Below are positions 55,352 to 64,000 of a DNA stretch of 64,000 nt, one piece after another. This DNA is from Frigoribacterium sp. PvP032 (GTDB taxonomy: Bacteria; Actinomycetota; Actinomycetes; Actinomycetales; Microbacteriaceae). The translations under genes and the position numbers were made by a program. The notes beneath the pieces are model-generated. The model saw only the letters and a program-made list of their open reading frames with translations. It had not been told where the DNA came from and ran no database searches. The stretch lies in contig NZ_JAFIBM010000001.1 in NCBI RefSeq assembly GCF_017833035.1, positions 1,798,001 through 1,862,000 of the forward strand, written 5' to 3'. The first letter of the stretch is position 1; each line of letters opens with the position of its first letter.

Positions 55352-56590
55352 TCAGACGGAGCGGAACGCGACGACGGCGTTGTGCCCGCCGAAGCCGAAC
55401 GAGTTGCTGACCGCGACGATCTCGCCGTCGGGCAGCCGCCGGGGCTCGCCCACGACGACGTCGAGGTCGATCTCGTCGTCCATCTGCGTGACGTTGATCG
55501 TCGGGGGAGCGAGCCGCTCGTGCAGCGCCTTCACGGTGAAGAGCGCCTCGATGGCACCGGCGCCGCCGAGCAGGTGACCGGTCGAGGCCTTGGTCGCCGA
55601 GACGATCAGCTTCGAGGTGTGGTCGCCGAAGACGCGCTTGATCGCGTGGTACTCGGCGATGTCGCCGACGGGCGTGCTGGTGGCGTGGGCATTGACGTGC
55701 ACGACCTGGTCGCGCTCGATGCCGGCGTTCTCCAGGGTGGTGATGACGGCACGGGCCGCACCGGTGCCCTCGGGGTCGGGCGCGGTGATGTGGTACGAGT
55801 CGCTCGTGACCGCTCCGCCGAGCAGCTCGGCGTAGATGCGGGCGCCGCGGGCGAGCGCGTGCTCCTCGGTCTCGAGGACGAGCGCTGCGCCTCCTTCGCC
55901 GAGGACGAAGCCGTCACGGGTGACGTCGTACGGACGGGAGGCGGTGGCCGGGTCGTCGTTGCGCTTCGAGAGCGCCTGCATGGCGGCGAACGAGGCGAGC
56001 GGCATCGGGTGGATGGCCGCCTCGGAGCCGCCGGCGACGGCGATGTCGGCGAGGCCGGACTGGAGGTGGTCGTAGGCCATGGCGATCGACTCGGTGCTGG
56101 AGGCGCAGGCCGAGACGACCGTGCGGGCGCCGGCGCGAGCACCGAGGCTCATCGAGATGGCGGCGGCCGGGCCGTTGGGCATCAGCATGGGCACGGTCAT
56201 GGGGAGGACGCGACGGGGCCCCTTCTCACGGAGGGTGTCCCAGGCGTCGAGCAGGGTCCAGACGCCGCCGATGCCGGTGGCCCAGTCGACGATGAAGCGC
56301 TCGGGCACGACGTCGGGCGAGCCCGCGTCGGCCCAGGCCTCGCGCGCGGCGGTGAGGGCGAACTGGCTGGAGGGGTCGAGGCGCTTGGTCTCGCGGCGGT
56401 CGAGCACGTCTGCCGAGGGCACCTTGGCCTGGCCGGCGATGGTGACGGGCAACTCGTACTTGGCGACCCATTCCTGCTCGAGGGTCGTGATGCCGGACTC
56501 GCCGGCGAGCAGCGCGTTCCAGCTGTCGACGGCGGTGCCGCCGAGGGGGGAGGTGCCACCGAGGCCGGTGACGACGATCTTCTTGGTCAT
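55352..56590 (-). CDS. fabF: Beta-ketoacyl-ACP synthase II
   Basis: Elongating condensing enzyme of type II fatty-acid synthesis, 412 residues. The nucleophile is C162 in TVVSACASSTESIA. The two catalytic histidines are in VNAHATSTPVGD and ASTGHLLGGAGAIEA, and the end has AVSNSFGFGGHNAVVAF. Start ATG has CAGGAGA upstream. It is the last gene of the fabD-fabH-acpP-fabF series on the minus strand and is separated from acpP by a hairpin. Confidence 0.96.
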   Translation of the reverse strand: MTKKIVVTGLGGTSPLGGTAVDSWNALLAGESGITTLEQEWVAKYELPVTIAGQAKVPSADVLDRRETKRLDPSSQFALTAAREAWADAGSPDVVPERFIVDWATGIGGVWTLLDAWDTLREKGPRRVLPMTVPMLMPNGPAAAISMSLGARAGARTVVSACASSTESIAMAYDHLQSGLADIAVAGGSEAAIHPMPLASFAAMQALSKRNDDPATASRPYDVTRDGFVLGEGGAALVLETEEHALARGARIYAELLGGAVTSDSYHITAPDPEGTGAARAVITTLENAGIERDQVVHVNAHATSTPVGDIAEYHAIKRVFGDHTSKLIVSATKASTGHLLGGAGAIEALFTVKALHERLAPPTINVTQMDDEIDLDVVVGEPRRLPDGEIVAVSNSFGFGGHNAVVAFRSV

Positions 56591-56655
56591 GACGATTCTC
56601 CTGGAGAGACGGTGCGTCCCTCGGCGGGCACGAGGCCCTCGAGGGGGGACGGAGA

Positions 56656-56685
56656 GGCCCGGTCGCCCCGAGGGGAGACCGGGCC
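56656..56685 (-). terminator. Intra-operon hairpin between acpP and fabF
   Basis: A 9-bp stem, GGCCCGGTC with GACCGGGCC, and an inner CCCC/GGGG pairing, 8 nt after the acpP stop. No T tract. It could allow more acyl carrier protein than FabF to be made. Confidence 0.55.
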
Positions 56686-56693
56686 GTCGACGT

Positions 56694-56942
56694 CTAGTCC
56701 TGTGCCTTGGTGATGAAGGTGACGGCGTCGCCGACGGTCTTGAGGTTCTTGACCTCTTCGTCGGGGATCTTCACGTCGAACTTCTCCTCGGCGTTGACCA
56801 CGATGGTCATCATCGAGATGGAGTCGATGTCCAGGTCGTCGGTGAACGACTTGTCCATCTCGACGGTGTCGGTCGCGATGCCCGTCTCGTCGTTGACGAG
56901 CTCGGCCAGGCCGGCGAGGACTTCTTCGGTGGACAGTGCCAT
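56694..56942 (-). CDS. acpP: Acyl carrier protein
   Basis: Carrier of fatty-acid intermediates, 82 residues. The phosphopantetheine attachment serine is S41 in DLDIDSISMM. Acidic helix II and EEKFDVKIPDEEVKNLKTVGDAV are typical. The ATG has AAGGAG 8 nt upstream, a strong ribosome site suited to high expression, and a TAGGCT box (56989-56984 minus strand) may give it an extra promoter. fabH lies upstream, fabF downstream. Confidence 0.97.
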   Translation of the reverse strand: MALSTEEVLAGLAELVNDETGIATDTVEMDKSFTDDLDIDSISMMTIVVNAEEKFDVKIPDEEVKNLKTVGDAVTFITKAQD

Positions 56943-57022
56943 GGTGTGTTCTCCTTGAGGGGGTGTCGTGGTGACCGGGGTAAAGCCTATACAGGGCGGC
57001 GGCGGCGAGCCGTCGCGGCGCG

Positions 57023-58033
57023 CTACGGGAGGACGACCACCTGGGCGCCGAAGACGAGGCCGGCCCCGAAGCCGATCTGCAGCGACAGGCCGCCGCTGAG
57101 CCCGGGGTTCTCCTCGAGGAGGCGGTGGGTCGCGAGCGGGATGCTGGCGGCGGACGTGTTGCCTGTCGTCGCGATGTCCCTGGCGATGACGACGGTCTCC
57201 GGCAGGCCGAGCTGCTTGGCGAACTCGTCGACGATGCGCATGTTGGCCTGGTGCGGCACGAACGCGGCGAGCTGGTCGCTCGTGATCCCTGCCTGCTCGA
57301 GCGCCTGCTTGGCGACCTTGACCATCTCCCACACTGCCCAGCGGAAGACGGTCTGGCCCTCCTGGCGGAGCGTGGGCCAGGCGACCTCGCCGGCGCCGGC
57401 GCGGTACTCCTGCATGGTGTTCGTCATGCGGATCGCGTCCCACTTCGAGCCGTCGCTGCCCCACACGGTGGGGGCGATGCCCGGGGTGTCGCTCGCTCCG
57501 ACGACCGCCGCGCCCGCCCCGTCGCCGAGGAGGAACGAGATGGTGCGGTCGGTCGGGTCGATGAAGTCGCTGAGCTTCTCGGCGCCGACGACGAGCACGT
57601 ACTCGGCGAGGCCCGACTTCACGAAGGAGTCGGCCTGGGCGATGCCGTAGGCGTAGCCGGCGCAGGCGGCCGAGATGTCGTAGGCGGCGGCCGGGTTCGC
57701 ACCGATCTTCTCGGCGAGCAGCGAGGCGACGGAGGGCGTCGCCACACCGCCGCTGATGGTGGAGACGAGCACCACGCCGATCTGGTCGGGACGGATGCCG
57801 GCCTTCGCGATGGCCTCGTTCGCCGCGGCCTGGGCGAGGTCGACGACGTGCACCTCGGAGGAGGCCCTCACGCGGGTCACGACGCCGGTGCGCTGCTGGA
57901 TCCACTCGTCGCTGGAGTCGATCGGCTCGACGATGTCGGCGTTCGGCACGACCTGGTCGCCGCGGGCCGCACCGATCGAGAGGATGCGCGTGTACTCGGC
58001 ACCGTGGTGCTGCTTGAGCTGGGGGGTGGTCAT
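57023..58033 (-). CDS. fabH: Beta-ketoacyl-ACP synthase III
   Basis: Initiates fatty-acid synthesis from acyl-CoA, 336 residues. The nucleophile is C124 in YDISAACAGYAYGI. The other catalytic residues sit in FVPHQANMRIVDEF (His) and TTGNTSAASIPLA (Asn). In organisms that make branched-chain fatty acids this enzyme prefers branched primers; that is inference here. Its ATG overlaps the fabD stop by 4 bp. Confidence 0.96.
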   Translation of the reverse strand: MTTPQLKQHHGAEYTRILSIGAARGDQVVPNADIVEPIDSSDEWIQQRTGVVTRVRASSEVHVVDLAQAAANEAIAKAGIRPDQIGVVLVSTISGGVATPSVASLLAEKIGANPAAAYDISAACAGYAYGIAQADSFVKSGLAEYVLVVGAEKLSDFIDPTDRTISFLLGDGAGAAVVGASDTPGIAPTVWGSDGSKWDAIRMTNTMQEYRAGAGEVAWPTLRQEGQTVFRWAVWEMVKVAKQALEQAGITSDQLAAFVPHQANMRIVDEFAKQLGLPETVVIARDIATTGNTSAASIPLATHRLLEENPGLSGGLSLQIGFGAGLVFGAQVVVLP

Positions 58034-58950
58034 TCTGCTCCCTCGAGGAGGTCGACGGCGGCCTGCAGGTCGTCTGGTGTCTTCACGGCGACGGAGGGGA
58101 CTCCGCGCAGCGCGCGCTTGGCGAGGCCGGTGAGGGCGCCCGCCGGGGCGAGCTCGACGATGCCGGTGACCCCGGCGTCGGCGAACGAGGTCATGACGGC
58201 GTCCCACCGGACGGGCGAGGACACCTGGCCGACGAGCAGCTCGACGAAGCGGCTGCCGGAGTCGACGGCGCTGCCGTCGTGGTTCGTCCAGAGACGCAGG
58301 GTCGGGTCGGAGGCGGTGACCGAGGAGGCGGCGGTGCGGAGGCGCGCGACGGCCGGCTCCATGAAGCGCGTGTGGAACGCACCGGCGACCTGCAGCGGGA
58401 CGACACGGCTCTTCGCAGGCGGCTCGGCGGCCAGTGCGGCCAGGGCACCGAGCTCTCCGGCGACGACGACCTGGCCGCCGCCGTTGTGGTTCGCGGCGGT
58501 GAGCCCGAGCGCCTCGAGGCGGGCGGCGAGCTCTGCCTCGTCGCCGCCGAGGACGGCGCTCATGCCGGTCTCGACCAGCGCCGCGGCCTCGGCCATGGCA
58601 CGGCCGCGCTCGGCGACCAGGCGGACGGCGTCGTCGTCGCTCAGCACGCCGGCGACGGCGGCAGCGGTGAACTCGCCGACCGAGTGGCCGGCGACGCCGC
58701 TGACCCGGCTGCGGTCGACGCGGGAGAAGAGGGCGCGAGCCGTGAGCAGGCCGGCGGCGACGATCAGGGGCTGGGCCACCGCGGTGTCGCGGATGGTGTC
58801 GGCGTCCGACGTCGTGCCGTGGGCGACGAGGTCGACCCCGGCCGACTCGGACAGCTGCTCGAGGAGGCTGCGCTGGGCGCCGTCCTCCAGCCAGGGCTCG
58901 AGGAATCCGGGGGACTGGGAGCCCTGTCCGGGCGCTACGACGACGATCAC
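58030..58950 (-). CDS. fabD: Malonyl-CoA:ACP transacylase
   Basis: Supplies malonyl-ACP for chain elongation, 306 residues. The N-terminus VVVAPGQGSQSPGF and the nucleophile S90 in VAGHSVGEFTAAAVAG are diagnostic. The GTG start is chosen because GQGSQSPG then lies near residue 8, as in the family, and CATGAT is 6 nt upstream on the minus strand, the leaderless layout. A hairpin separates it from the regulator gene upstream, so it likely has its own promoter. Confidence 0.94.
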   Translation of the reverse strand: MIVVVAPGQGSQSPGFLEPWLEDGAQRSLLEQLSESAGVDLVAHGTTSDADTIRDTAVAQPLIVAAGLLTARALFSRVDRSRVSGVAGHSVGEFTAAAVAGVLSDDDAVRLVAERGRAMAEAAALVETGMSAVLGGDEAELAARLEALGLTAANHNGGGQVVVAGELGALAALAAEPPAKSRVVPLQVAGAFHTRFMEPAVARLRTAASSVTASDPTLRLWTNHDGSAVDSGSRFVELLVGQVSSPVRWDAVMTSFADAGVTGIVELAPAGALTGLAKRALRGVPSVAVKTPDDLQAAVDLLEGAE

Positions 58951-58956
58951 CGGTCC

Positions 58957-58962
58957 ATCATG
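58957..58962 (-). promoter_or_regulatory. -10 box of the leaderless fabD transcript
   Basis: CATGAT on the minus strand, then 6 nt, then the fabD GTG. A FasR-type binding site would be expected nearby; none was assigned. Confidence 0.4.
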
Positions 58963-59006
58963 CCAACGACCTGCCCCTGCCGTGTGGAGCAACTCGACCA
59001 AAGATC

Positions 59007-59039
59007 GCCTCGGACACTGTGGATGGCCACAGCCGAGGC
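59007..59039 (-). terminator. Hairpin after the fasR-like gene
   Basis: A stem of GCCTCGG/CCGAGGC and CTGTGG/CCACAG with an ACA bulge and an ATGG loop, 27 nt past the regulator stop on the minus strand. Confidence 0.5.
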
Positions 59040-59065
59040 GTGTCCGGCGAGGCCGGGGCGGCGGT

Positions 59066-60295
59066 TCAGCGTCGCCGAGGAGCCTGGCCGTCGGGGTCGG
59101 AGATGGAGCCGAGGATGAGCGCGGACTGCAGCACGATGGCCTCCCGCGAACCGGTGGCGTCCCAGCCGATCACGTCGGACACGCGCTTCAGGCGGTAGCG
59201 GACCGTGTTCGGGTGGACGAACAGCTCGCGCGCCGTGGCCTCGAGCGAGCGGCCGTTGTCGAGATAGCACCACAGCGTCGTGAGCAACTCGGTCGAGTGG
59301 GTCTTGAGCGGCTTGTAGATGCGGTTCACGAGGGTGGACCTGGCCAGGGGGTCGCCGGCAAGGGCGCGCTCGGGGAGGAGGTCGTCGGCGAGGACGGGAC
59401 GGGGCGCGTTCCGCCACGACCGTGCCACGGCGAACCCGGCGAGGGCGGCCTTGGCGCTCTGCGCGGCCTCGACGAGGCTCGGCACCTCGTGGCCGAGGAC
59501 GAGGTGGCCCTCGCCGAAGCCGGGCTCGAGGGCCGTGGCGATGTCGGTGAAGGGGGGCTGCGAGGTCGAGACGCCGTTCTCGTCGGTCTCCTGCTCGGCC
59601 CGGCCGATGACGAGCACCAGCCGACTGCCCTGCACGCCGATCAGCACATCGGCGTCGAGGTGCCGCGCCGTGCGACGGAGCTGGTCGACGTCGAGCATCC
59701 GGGGCGCCGTCCCGACCAGCACCGAGACCTCGCCGTGGCCGTGCCAGCCGAGGGCCGCGATGCGGCTCGGCAGCTCGTCGTCGTACTCGCCCCGCAGGAT
59801 CGAGTCGACCACGAGGGCCTCGAGCCGGGCGTCCCAGAGGCCACGCGCCTCGGCGGCACGGGCGTAGACGTCCGCCGAGGCGAACGCGATCTCCCTCGAG
59901 TACAGGAGGATCGCCTCCCGCAGGCTGTCGTCGCCGTCCTTGACGCGCTCCTCGACCACCTCGACCGTGACCCGGATGAGCTGCAGGGTCTGCTGCAGGC
60001 TGATGGAGCGGAGCAGCTCACGAGGTGCGGCGCCGAACACGTCGGCGGCGATCCACGGGGTCGACCGAGGGTCGTCGAACCAGCTGATGAAGGAGGTGAT
60101 GCCCGCCTGGGCGACGAGCCCCACCGCCGAGCGGCGACCGGGCGGCATGTCGCCGTACCAGGGCAGCGTCTCTTCCAGCCGCTTGATGGTCGCCGTGGAC
60201 AACTCGCCGGACACCGTCCGCAGCCACGCGAGCGTTCGCTCCTTCGTGGCCGCGGACGGCTCCATCGGCGAGGCCGGGACCCGCTCGGCGCTCAC
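59066..60295 (-). CDS. fasR: PucR-type transcriptional regulator, FasR-like
   Basis: Regulator of 409 residues. The N-terminal two thirds is a sensor region, and the C-terminal PucR helix-turn-helix is LLTTLWCYLDNGRSLEATARELFVHPNTVRYRLKRV, read here across its two helices. In Streptomyces and mycobacteria the homologue next to fabD (FasR) activates fatty-acid synthase genes, and the position between aceE and fabD matches exactly. The GTG start lies 7 nt after the aceE stop, so it is probably co-transcribed with aceE. Ligand sensing, acyl-CoA in relatives, is not visible from sequence. Confidence 0.85.
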   Translation of the reverse strand: MSAERVPASPMEPSAATKERTLAWLRTVSGELSTATIKRLEETLPWYGDMPPGRRSAVGLVAQAGITSFISWFDDPRSTPWIAADVFGAAPRELLRSISLQQTLQLIRVTVEVVEERVKDGDDSLREAILLYSREIAFASADVYARAAEARGLWDARLEALVVDSILRGEYDDELPSRIAALGWHGHGEVSVLVGTAPRMLDVDQLRRTARHLDADVLIGVQGSRLVLVIGRAEQETDENGVSTSQPPFTDIATALEPGFGEGHLVLGHEVPSLVEAAQSAKAALAGFAVARSWRNAPRPVLADDLLPERALAGDPLARSTLVNRIYKPLKTHSTELLTTLWCYLDNGRSLEATARELFVHPNTVRYRLKRVSDVIGWDATGSREAIVLQSALILGSISDPDGQAPRRR

Positions 60296-60302
60296 GCGGT
60301 CG

Positions 60303-63047
60303 TCAGCTCTCCCCGCCGGCGGTGCCGCTGGTGCCGGCCGTCACGTCGTGCAGCTGGTAGCGGTCGATCGCCTGCTGGACGACGCCGCGGTCGACGTCGC
60401 CCCGACGGGCGAGCGCCTGCAGCGTGCGGACCACCATGGAGGGGCCGTCGATCTTGAAGAACCGACGTGCGGCCGCGCGGGTGTCCGAGAAGCCGAAGCC
60501 GTCGGCGCCGAGCGTCAGGTAGTCGCCGGGCACGTACTCGCGGATCTGGTCGGGCACGGCAGCCATGAAGTCGGACGTCGCGATGACCGGACCCTCGGAG
60601 CCCTCGAGCTTCTCGGTGACGTACGGCGTGCGGGGCTCGGCGCTCGGGTTGAGGAAGTTGTGCTCCTCTGCCTCGAGGCCGTCCCGGCGCAGCTCGTTCC
60701 ACGAGGTGACGCTCCACACGTCGGCGGCGACGTTCCAGTCGTCGGCGAGGAGCTGCTGTGCCTCGAGGGCCCAGCGGACCCCGACGCCCGACGCGAGGAG
60801 CTGCGCGCGGGGGCCGAGGTTCTCGGCGCCCTTGAGCTTGTAGATGCCCCGCACGACGCCGTCGACGTCGAGGTCGTCCGGCTCGACCGGCTGCTGCATC
60901 GGCTCGTTGTAGACGGTGATGTAGAACATCACGTTCGGGTCGTCGTGCGACGGCGTGCCGTCGTCGTTCTTCCCGTACATGCGGTCCATGCCCGCCTTGA
61001 CGATGTGCCCGAGCTCGTAGCCGTACGCCGGGTCGTACGAGACGACGGCCGGGTTGGTCGAGGCGAGCAGCAGCGAGTGGCCGTCGGCGTGCTGCAGGCC
61101 CTCGCCGGTGAGCGTCGTCCGACCCGCCGTGGCGCCGATGATGAACCCACGGGCCATCTGGTCGCCCGCCGCCCACATCGCGTCGCCGGTGCGCTGGAAG
61201 CCGAACATCGAGTAGAAGACGTAGACCGGGATGAGCGGCTCGCCCTGCGTCGAGTACGACGTGCCCACGGCGGTGAAGGCCGCGAACGCGCCGGCCTCGT
61301 TGATGCCGACGTGCAGGAGCTGGCCCTGGGGGCTCTCCTTGTACGCCAGCAGCAGCTCGCGGTCGACTGACGTGTAGTGCTGCCCGTTGGGGTTGTAGAT
61401 CTTCGACGTGGGGAAGTACGCGTCCATGCCGAAGGTGCGGGCCTCGTCCGGGATGATCGGGACGATCCGGTGACCGAAGTCGGGGGAGCGCAGCAGGTCC
61501 TTCAGCAGGCGGGCGAAGGCCATCGTGGTGGCCACCTCCTGCTTGCCAGAGCCCTTGCGGACGACGTCGTAGGACTTCGCCTCCGGCACCGCGATCCCGG
61601 TGTACTTGCTGCGGCGCTCCGGCACGTAGCCGCCGAGCGCGCGACGGCGCTCGTGCAGGTACTGGATCGCCTCGTCGCCGTCGCCCGGGTGGTAGTAGGG
61701 CGGCAGGTACGGGTTCTCGTCGAGCTGCGCGTCGCTGATCGGGATGCGCATCTCGTCACGGAACTGCTTGAGGTTGTCGAGCGTGAGCTTCTTCATCTGG
61801 TGGGTCGCGTTGCGGCCCTCGAAGGCAGGGCCGAGGCCGTAGCCCTTGACGGTCTTCGCGAGGATGACGGTGGGCTGGCCCTTGTGCTCGGAGGCGGCCT
61901 TGAAGGCCGCGTAGACCTTCTTGTAGTCGTGGCCGCCGCGCTTCAGGTTCCAGACCTGGTCGTCGGTGAAGTCCTTCACGAGCTCGAGGGCGCGCGGGTC
62001 GCGGCCGAAGAAGTTCTCGCGGACGTACGCGCCGCTCTCGGCCTTGTAGGTCTGGAAATCACCGTCGGGCGTCGTGTTCATCAGGTTGAGCAGGGCACCC
62101 TCGGTGTCCCGCTTGAGCAGGTCGTCCCACTCGCGGCCCCAGACGACCTTGATGACGTTCCAGCCCGCGCCGCGGAAGAAGCTCTCGAGCTCCTGGATGA
62201 TCTTGCCGTTGCCGCGGACCGGTCCGTCGAGGCGCTGAAGGTTGCAGTTGATGACGAAGTTGAGGTTGTCGAGCCCCTCGTTGGCCGCCACCTGGAGCTG
62301 GCCGCGGCTCTCGACCTCGTCCATCTCGCCGTCGCCGAGGAACGCCCAGACCTGCTGGTCGGAGGCATCCTTGATGCCGCGGTTCGTCAGGTACTTGGCG
62401 ACCTGGGCCTGGTAGATCGCGTTGATCGGCCCGAGGCCCATCGACACGGTCGGGAACTGCCAGAACTGCGGCATGAGCCGGGGGTGCGGGTACGAGCTGA
62501 GGCCGCCGGTGGGGTGCGACTTCTCCTGGCGGAACCCGTCGAGCTGATCGGTGCCGAGGCGCCCCTCGAGGAAGGCGCGGGCGTACATGCCGGGGGAGGC
62601 GTGGCCCTGGAAGAAGACCTGGTCGCCGCCGCCGGCGTGGTCCTGGCCACGGAAGAAGTGGTTGTAGCCGACCTCGTAGAGGGCAGCCGAGGAGGCGTAG
62701 GTCGAGATGTGGCCGCCGACCGAGACCCCGGGCCGCTGCGCGCGGTGCACCGTGACGGCCGCGTTCCAGCGGACCCAGCGGCGGTAGCGACGCTCGAGTT
62801 CTTCGTCACCGGGGAACTCCGGCTCGTCCTCGGGGGCGATCGTGTTCACGTAGTCCGTCTTCGGGACCATGGGCACGCCGAGGTGCAGCTCGCTCGAGCG
62901 AGACAGCAGGCTCTTCATGATCTGACGTGCGCGTTCGTGACCCTGCGCCGCGACGAGGGAGTCGAGCGACTCCCTCCACTCGGCGGTCTCCTCGGGATCC
63001 TGGTCGGTCGTGTCGACCGTGTACGGATCCTGATCGTTTACCGTCAC
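60303..63047 (-). CDS. aceE: Pyruvate dehydrogenase E1 component (homodimeric)
   Basis: Thiamine-diphosphate enzyme of 914 residues that decarboxylates pyruvate and feeds acetyl groups to E2. The TPP motif is [16 protein letters not shown] with the downstream [32 protein letters not shown] near residue 110 is typical of the E1 homodimer, and [17 protein letters not shown] lies in the pyrimidine domain. E2 and E3 are not in the window. fasR follows after 7 nt and a fab operon after that, placing acetyl-CoA supply beside fatty-acid synthesis. A TAGACT box (63167-63162 minus strand) may be its -10. Confidence 0.96.
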   Translation of the reverse strand: MTVNDQDPYTVDTTDQDPEETAEWRESLDSLVAAQGHERARQIMKSLLSRSSELHLGVPMVPKTDYVNTIAPEDEPEFPGDEELERRYRRWVRWNAAVTVHRAQRPGVSVGGHISTYASSAALYEVGYNHFFRGQDHAGGGDQVFFQGHASPGMYARAFLEGRLGTDQLDGFRQEKSHPTGGLSSYPHPRLMPQFWQFPTVSMGLGPINAIYQAQVAKYLTNRGIKDASDQQVWAFLGDGEMDEVESRGQLQVAANEGLDNLNFVINCNLQRLDGPVRGNGKIIQELESFFRGAGWNVIKVVWGREWDDLLKRDTEGALLNLMNTTPDGDFQTYKAESGAYVRENFFGRDPRALELVKDFTDDQVWNLKRGGHDYKKVYAAFKAASEHKGQPTVILAKTVKGYGLGPAFEGRNATHQMKKLTLDNLKQFRDEMRIPISDAQLDENPYLPPYYHPGDGDEAIQYLHERRRALGGYVPERRSKYTGIAVPEAKSYDVVRKGSGKQEVATTMAFARLLKDLLRSPDFGHRIVPIIPDEARTFGMDAYFPTSKIYNPNGQHYTSVDRELLLAYKESPQGQLLHVGINEAGAFAAFTAVGTSYSTQGEPLIPVYVFYSMFGFQRTGDAMWAAGDQMARGFIIGATAGRTTLTGEGLQHADGHSLLLASTNPAVVSYDPAYGYELGHIVKAGMDRMYGKNDDGTPSHDDPNVMFYITVYNEPMQQPVEPDDLDVDGVVRGIYKLKGAENLGPRAQLLASGVGVRWALEAQQLLADDWNVAADVWSVTSWNELRRDGLEAEEHNFLNPSAEPRTPYVTEKLEGSEGPVIATSDFMAAVPDQIREYVPGDYLTLGADGFGFSDTRAAARRFFKIDGPSMVVRTLQALARRGDVDRGVVQQAIDRYQLHDVTAGTSGTAGGES

Positions 63048-63161
63048 CCTTGACCTCTATCACTCGTGTGTGGTGGACAACAGCCGCCGCCCCACGGGGG
63101 CGCACGGCGGCCAGCTCGACACGGCTCGGGTCCCGAGTCGGCGTCGCGCACTGGCCTGGCG

Positions 63162-63240
63162 AGTCTAGTTGCCTCCGCCGACGGAGGCTCGGCACGCCCT
63201 GGGAGAACGTCCTCGCGCGGGGCCGTCGGAGGCGTAGCAT
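63162..63240. promoter_or_regulatory. Divergent promoter region of aceE and the peroxiredoxin gene
   Basis: Minus strand TAGACT (63167-63162) for aceE, leader about 110 nt. Plus strand TAGCAT (63235-63240) for the peroxiredoxin, leader about 45 nt with GAAGGAAC as ribosome site. No -35 is convincing. The rest of the 245-bp gap shows nothing else. Confidence 0.4.
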
Positions 63241-63292
63241 CGCTCATCGTGTTGACGTCGGTCGCCCGGACCGGCGCGGAAGGAACGTGCTC

Positions 63293-63766
63293 ATGGCTCT
63301 GGAGAACGACATCCAGGCTCCCGACTTCGATCTGCCGAACCAGTTCGGCGAGCACGTGCGCCTGGCGGACTACCGCGGCGTGCGTCCCGTCGCCCTCGTG
63401 TTCTTCCCCCTGGCCTTCTCCAGCACGTGCACGGCCGAGCTCTGCACGCTGCGCGACAACCTCTCGATGTTCCAGGACGCCCGCGTCGAGCTGATCGGCA
63501 TCTCGGTCGACTCGAAGGCGACCCTGCGGGCCTTCGCCGAGGAGGAGGGCTACGACTTCACCCTCCTGGCCGACTTTTGGCCGCACGGCGAGGTCTCGAA
63601 GGAGTACGGCGTGTTCCTCGAGCACAAGGGCTTCGCCACCCGCGCCACCTTCCTCATCGACGTCGACGGCGTCATCCGCGAGCACTTCCTGACGGAGCCC
63701 GGCCAGGCGCGGTCGCTGGCCGACTACCGCGCGGCGCTCGACCAGCTCACGTCCGTCCCGGCCTGA
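63293..63766 (+). CDS. AhpE-like peroxiredoxin
   Basis: Thiol peroxidase of 157 residues. The peroxidatic cysteine is C46 in FPLAFSSTCTAELC, with a second Cys at 51 (not the usual resolving position). ISVDSKATLRAFAEEEGYDFTLLADFWPHGEVSKEYGVF, read across the thioredoxin core, and RATFLIDVDGVI are typical of the AhpE branch. It is cytosolic. Divergent from aceE, a position also known for ahpE in mycobacteria. ATG is preferred; a GTG 6 nt upstream is possible. Confidence 0.9.
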   Translation: MALENDIQAPDFDLPNQFGEHVRLADYRGVRPVALVFFPLAFSSTCTAELCTLRDNLSMFQDARVELIGISVDSKATLRAFAEEEGYDFTLLADFWPHGEVSKEYGVFLEHKGFATRATFLIDVDGVIREHFLTEPGQARSLADYRAALDQLTSVPA

Positions 63767-63802
63767 GGGGCGGGGGAGGCGCACAGTGCGCCTCCTTCGC
63801 GA

Positions 63803-63808
63803 TAGCGT
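63803..63808 (+). promoter_or_regulatory. Possible -10 box of tRNA-Val
   Basis: TAGCGT about 32 nt before the tRNA. Confidence 0.35.
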
Positions 63809-63839
63809 GTCTCCTGCTCGCCCGGCTCGACCGGCGCGA

Positions 63840-63912
63840 GGGCCTTTAGCTCAGTTGGTAGAGCGCCACGTTTACACCGTGGATGTCATCGGTTCGAGCC
63901 CGGTAGGGCCCA
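63840..63912 (+). tRNA. tRNA-Val (anticodon TAC)
   Basis: A 73-nt cloverleaf with acceptor arms GGGCCTT / AGGGCCC, D-arm GCTC/GAGC and anticodon arm CCACG-TTTACAC-CGTGG with TAC at 63873-63875. The T-arm has TTCGAGC. Discriminator A; CCA is not encoded. Confidence 0.95.
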
Positions 63913-63950
63913 CCGTCGTCTGACCGTGCGACTCCCGGCGTCGAGGCACG

Positions 63951-64000
63951 TACTGTCAGGGCCCGTCAGACGGGCTGGCGACCGAGTTGGCTCGCAGGAG
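63951..64000 (+). promoter_or_regulatory. Promoter and ribosome site of a gene beyond the window
   Basis: TACTGT (63951-63956) may be a -10 box. A small hairpin GCCCG-TCAGA-CGGGC (63961-63975) and a final GCAGGAG look like the leader of a gene starting just past the right edge. Confidence 0.35.

Noticed and set aside
63961-63975. Hairpin GCCCG-TCAGA-CGGGC as terminator of tRNA-Val
   Set aside because: It is 48 nt beyond the tRNA, short, without T tract, and follows a possible -10 box, so it more likely belongs to the next gene's leader.

Overview
The window is a contiguous stretch of chromosome from a high-GC Gram-positive bacterium. Third codon positions are almost all G or C, GTG starts are common, and many -10 boxes have the TAnnnT form. 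Gene content points to an actinobacterium of the Micrococcales, most likely Microbacteriaceae: an HrcA/CIRCE heat-shock operon, DUF3145, and an aceE-fasR-fabD-fabH-acpP-fabF block. The family assignment is inference; no rRNA gene is present to settle it. I see no transposase, phage gene, CRISPR array or replication origin.

Layout. 1-3.9 kb: 3' part of comEC, holA and convergent rpsT. 4.1-9.8 kb: an aminotransferase, a small DUF4190-type membrane protein, then lepA-DUF1990-hemW. 10-11.9 kb: a convergent SGNH hydrolase and acyltransferase pair whose codon use is visibly less GC-rich than its surroundings, probably acquired. 12.1-20.1 kb: a DUF4870 membrane protein, then a long co-directional run hrcA-dnaJ-rsmE-HIT-phoH-ybeY-CNNM/CorC-era covering heat shock and ribosome/RNA maturation. 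20.2-26.8 kb: a NarL-type two-component system, leuA with a leucine-rich leader peptide, a TRIC-like channel, recO and uppS. 26.8-33.9 kb: a lipoprotein, a LysR regulator divergent from a class V aminotransferase, glyS, an AbiEi/DUF559-like protein, a FrnE-type DsbA protein and a YbaK deacylase. 33.9-38.4 kb: dusB-dgt-dnaG. 38.5-46.1 kb: a six-gene oligopeptide-type ABC transporter operon ending in a 2-hydroxyacid dehydrogenase. 46.2-49.4 kb: tRNA-Asn, def, a DMT-like transporter, a GT4 glycosyltransferase and a CAT-anticodon tRNA. 49.4-55.2 kb: a small unknown protein, a flavin monooxygenase/FMN reductase pair, DUF1684, a PolA-like polymerase and DUF3145. 55.3-63.1 kb, minus strand: pyruvate dehydrogenase E1, the FasR-like regulator and the type II fatty-acid synthase genes, with an AhpE-like peroxiredoxin divergent from aceE. 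The window closes with tRNA-Val.

Non-coding signals are unusually readable. Five copies of a 90-100 bp intergenic inverted-repeat element share 15-18 bp arms around CGGCAACTCCTGA and have unrelated GC-rich centres; two copies lie side by side. About 17 genes have a -10-like hexamer ending 6 (occasionally 7) nt before the start codon, the layout of leaderless transcripts. This includes three divergent pairs with overlapping or nearly touching promoters. Other signals are a CIRCE operator before hrcA, a LysR box centred at -65, a leucine leader peptide before leuA, and hairpins placed after the transporter binding-protein gene and after acpP, where they may set unequal expression within operons.

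The most unusual protein-level observation is the third ATPase of the peptide transporter. It lacks the switch histidine and the usual D-loop and carries a C-terminal tail built from five 15-bp tandem repeats.
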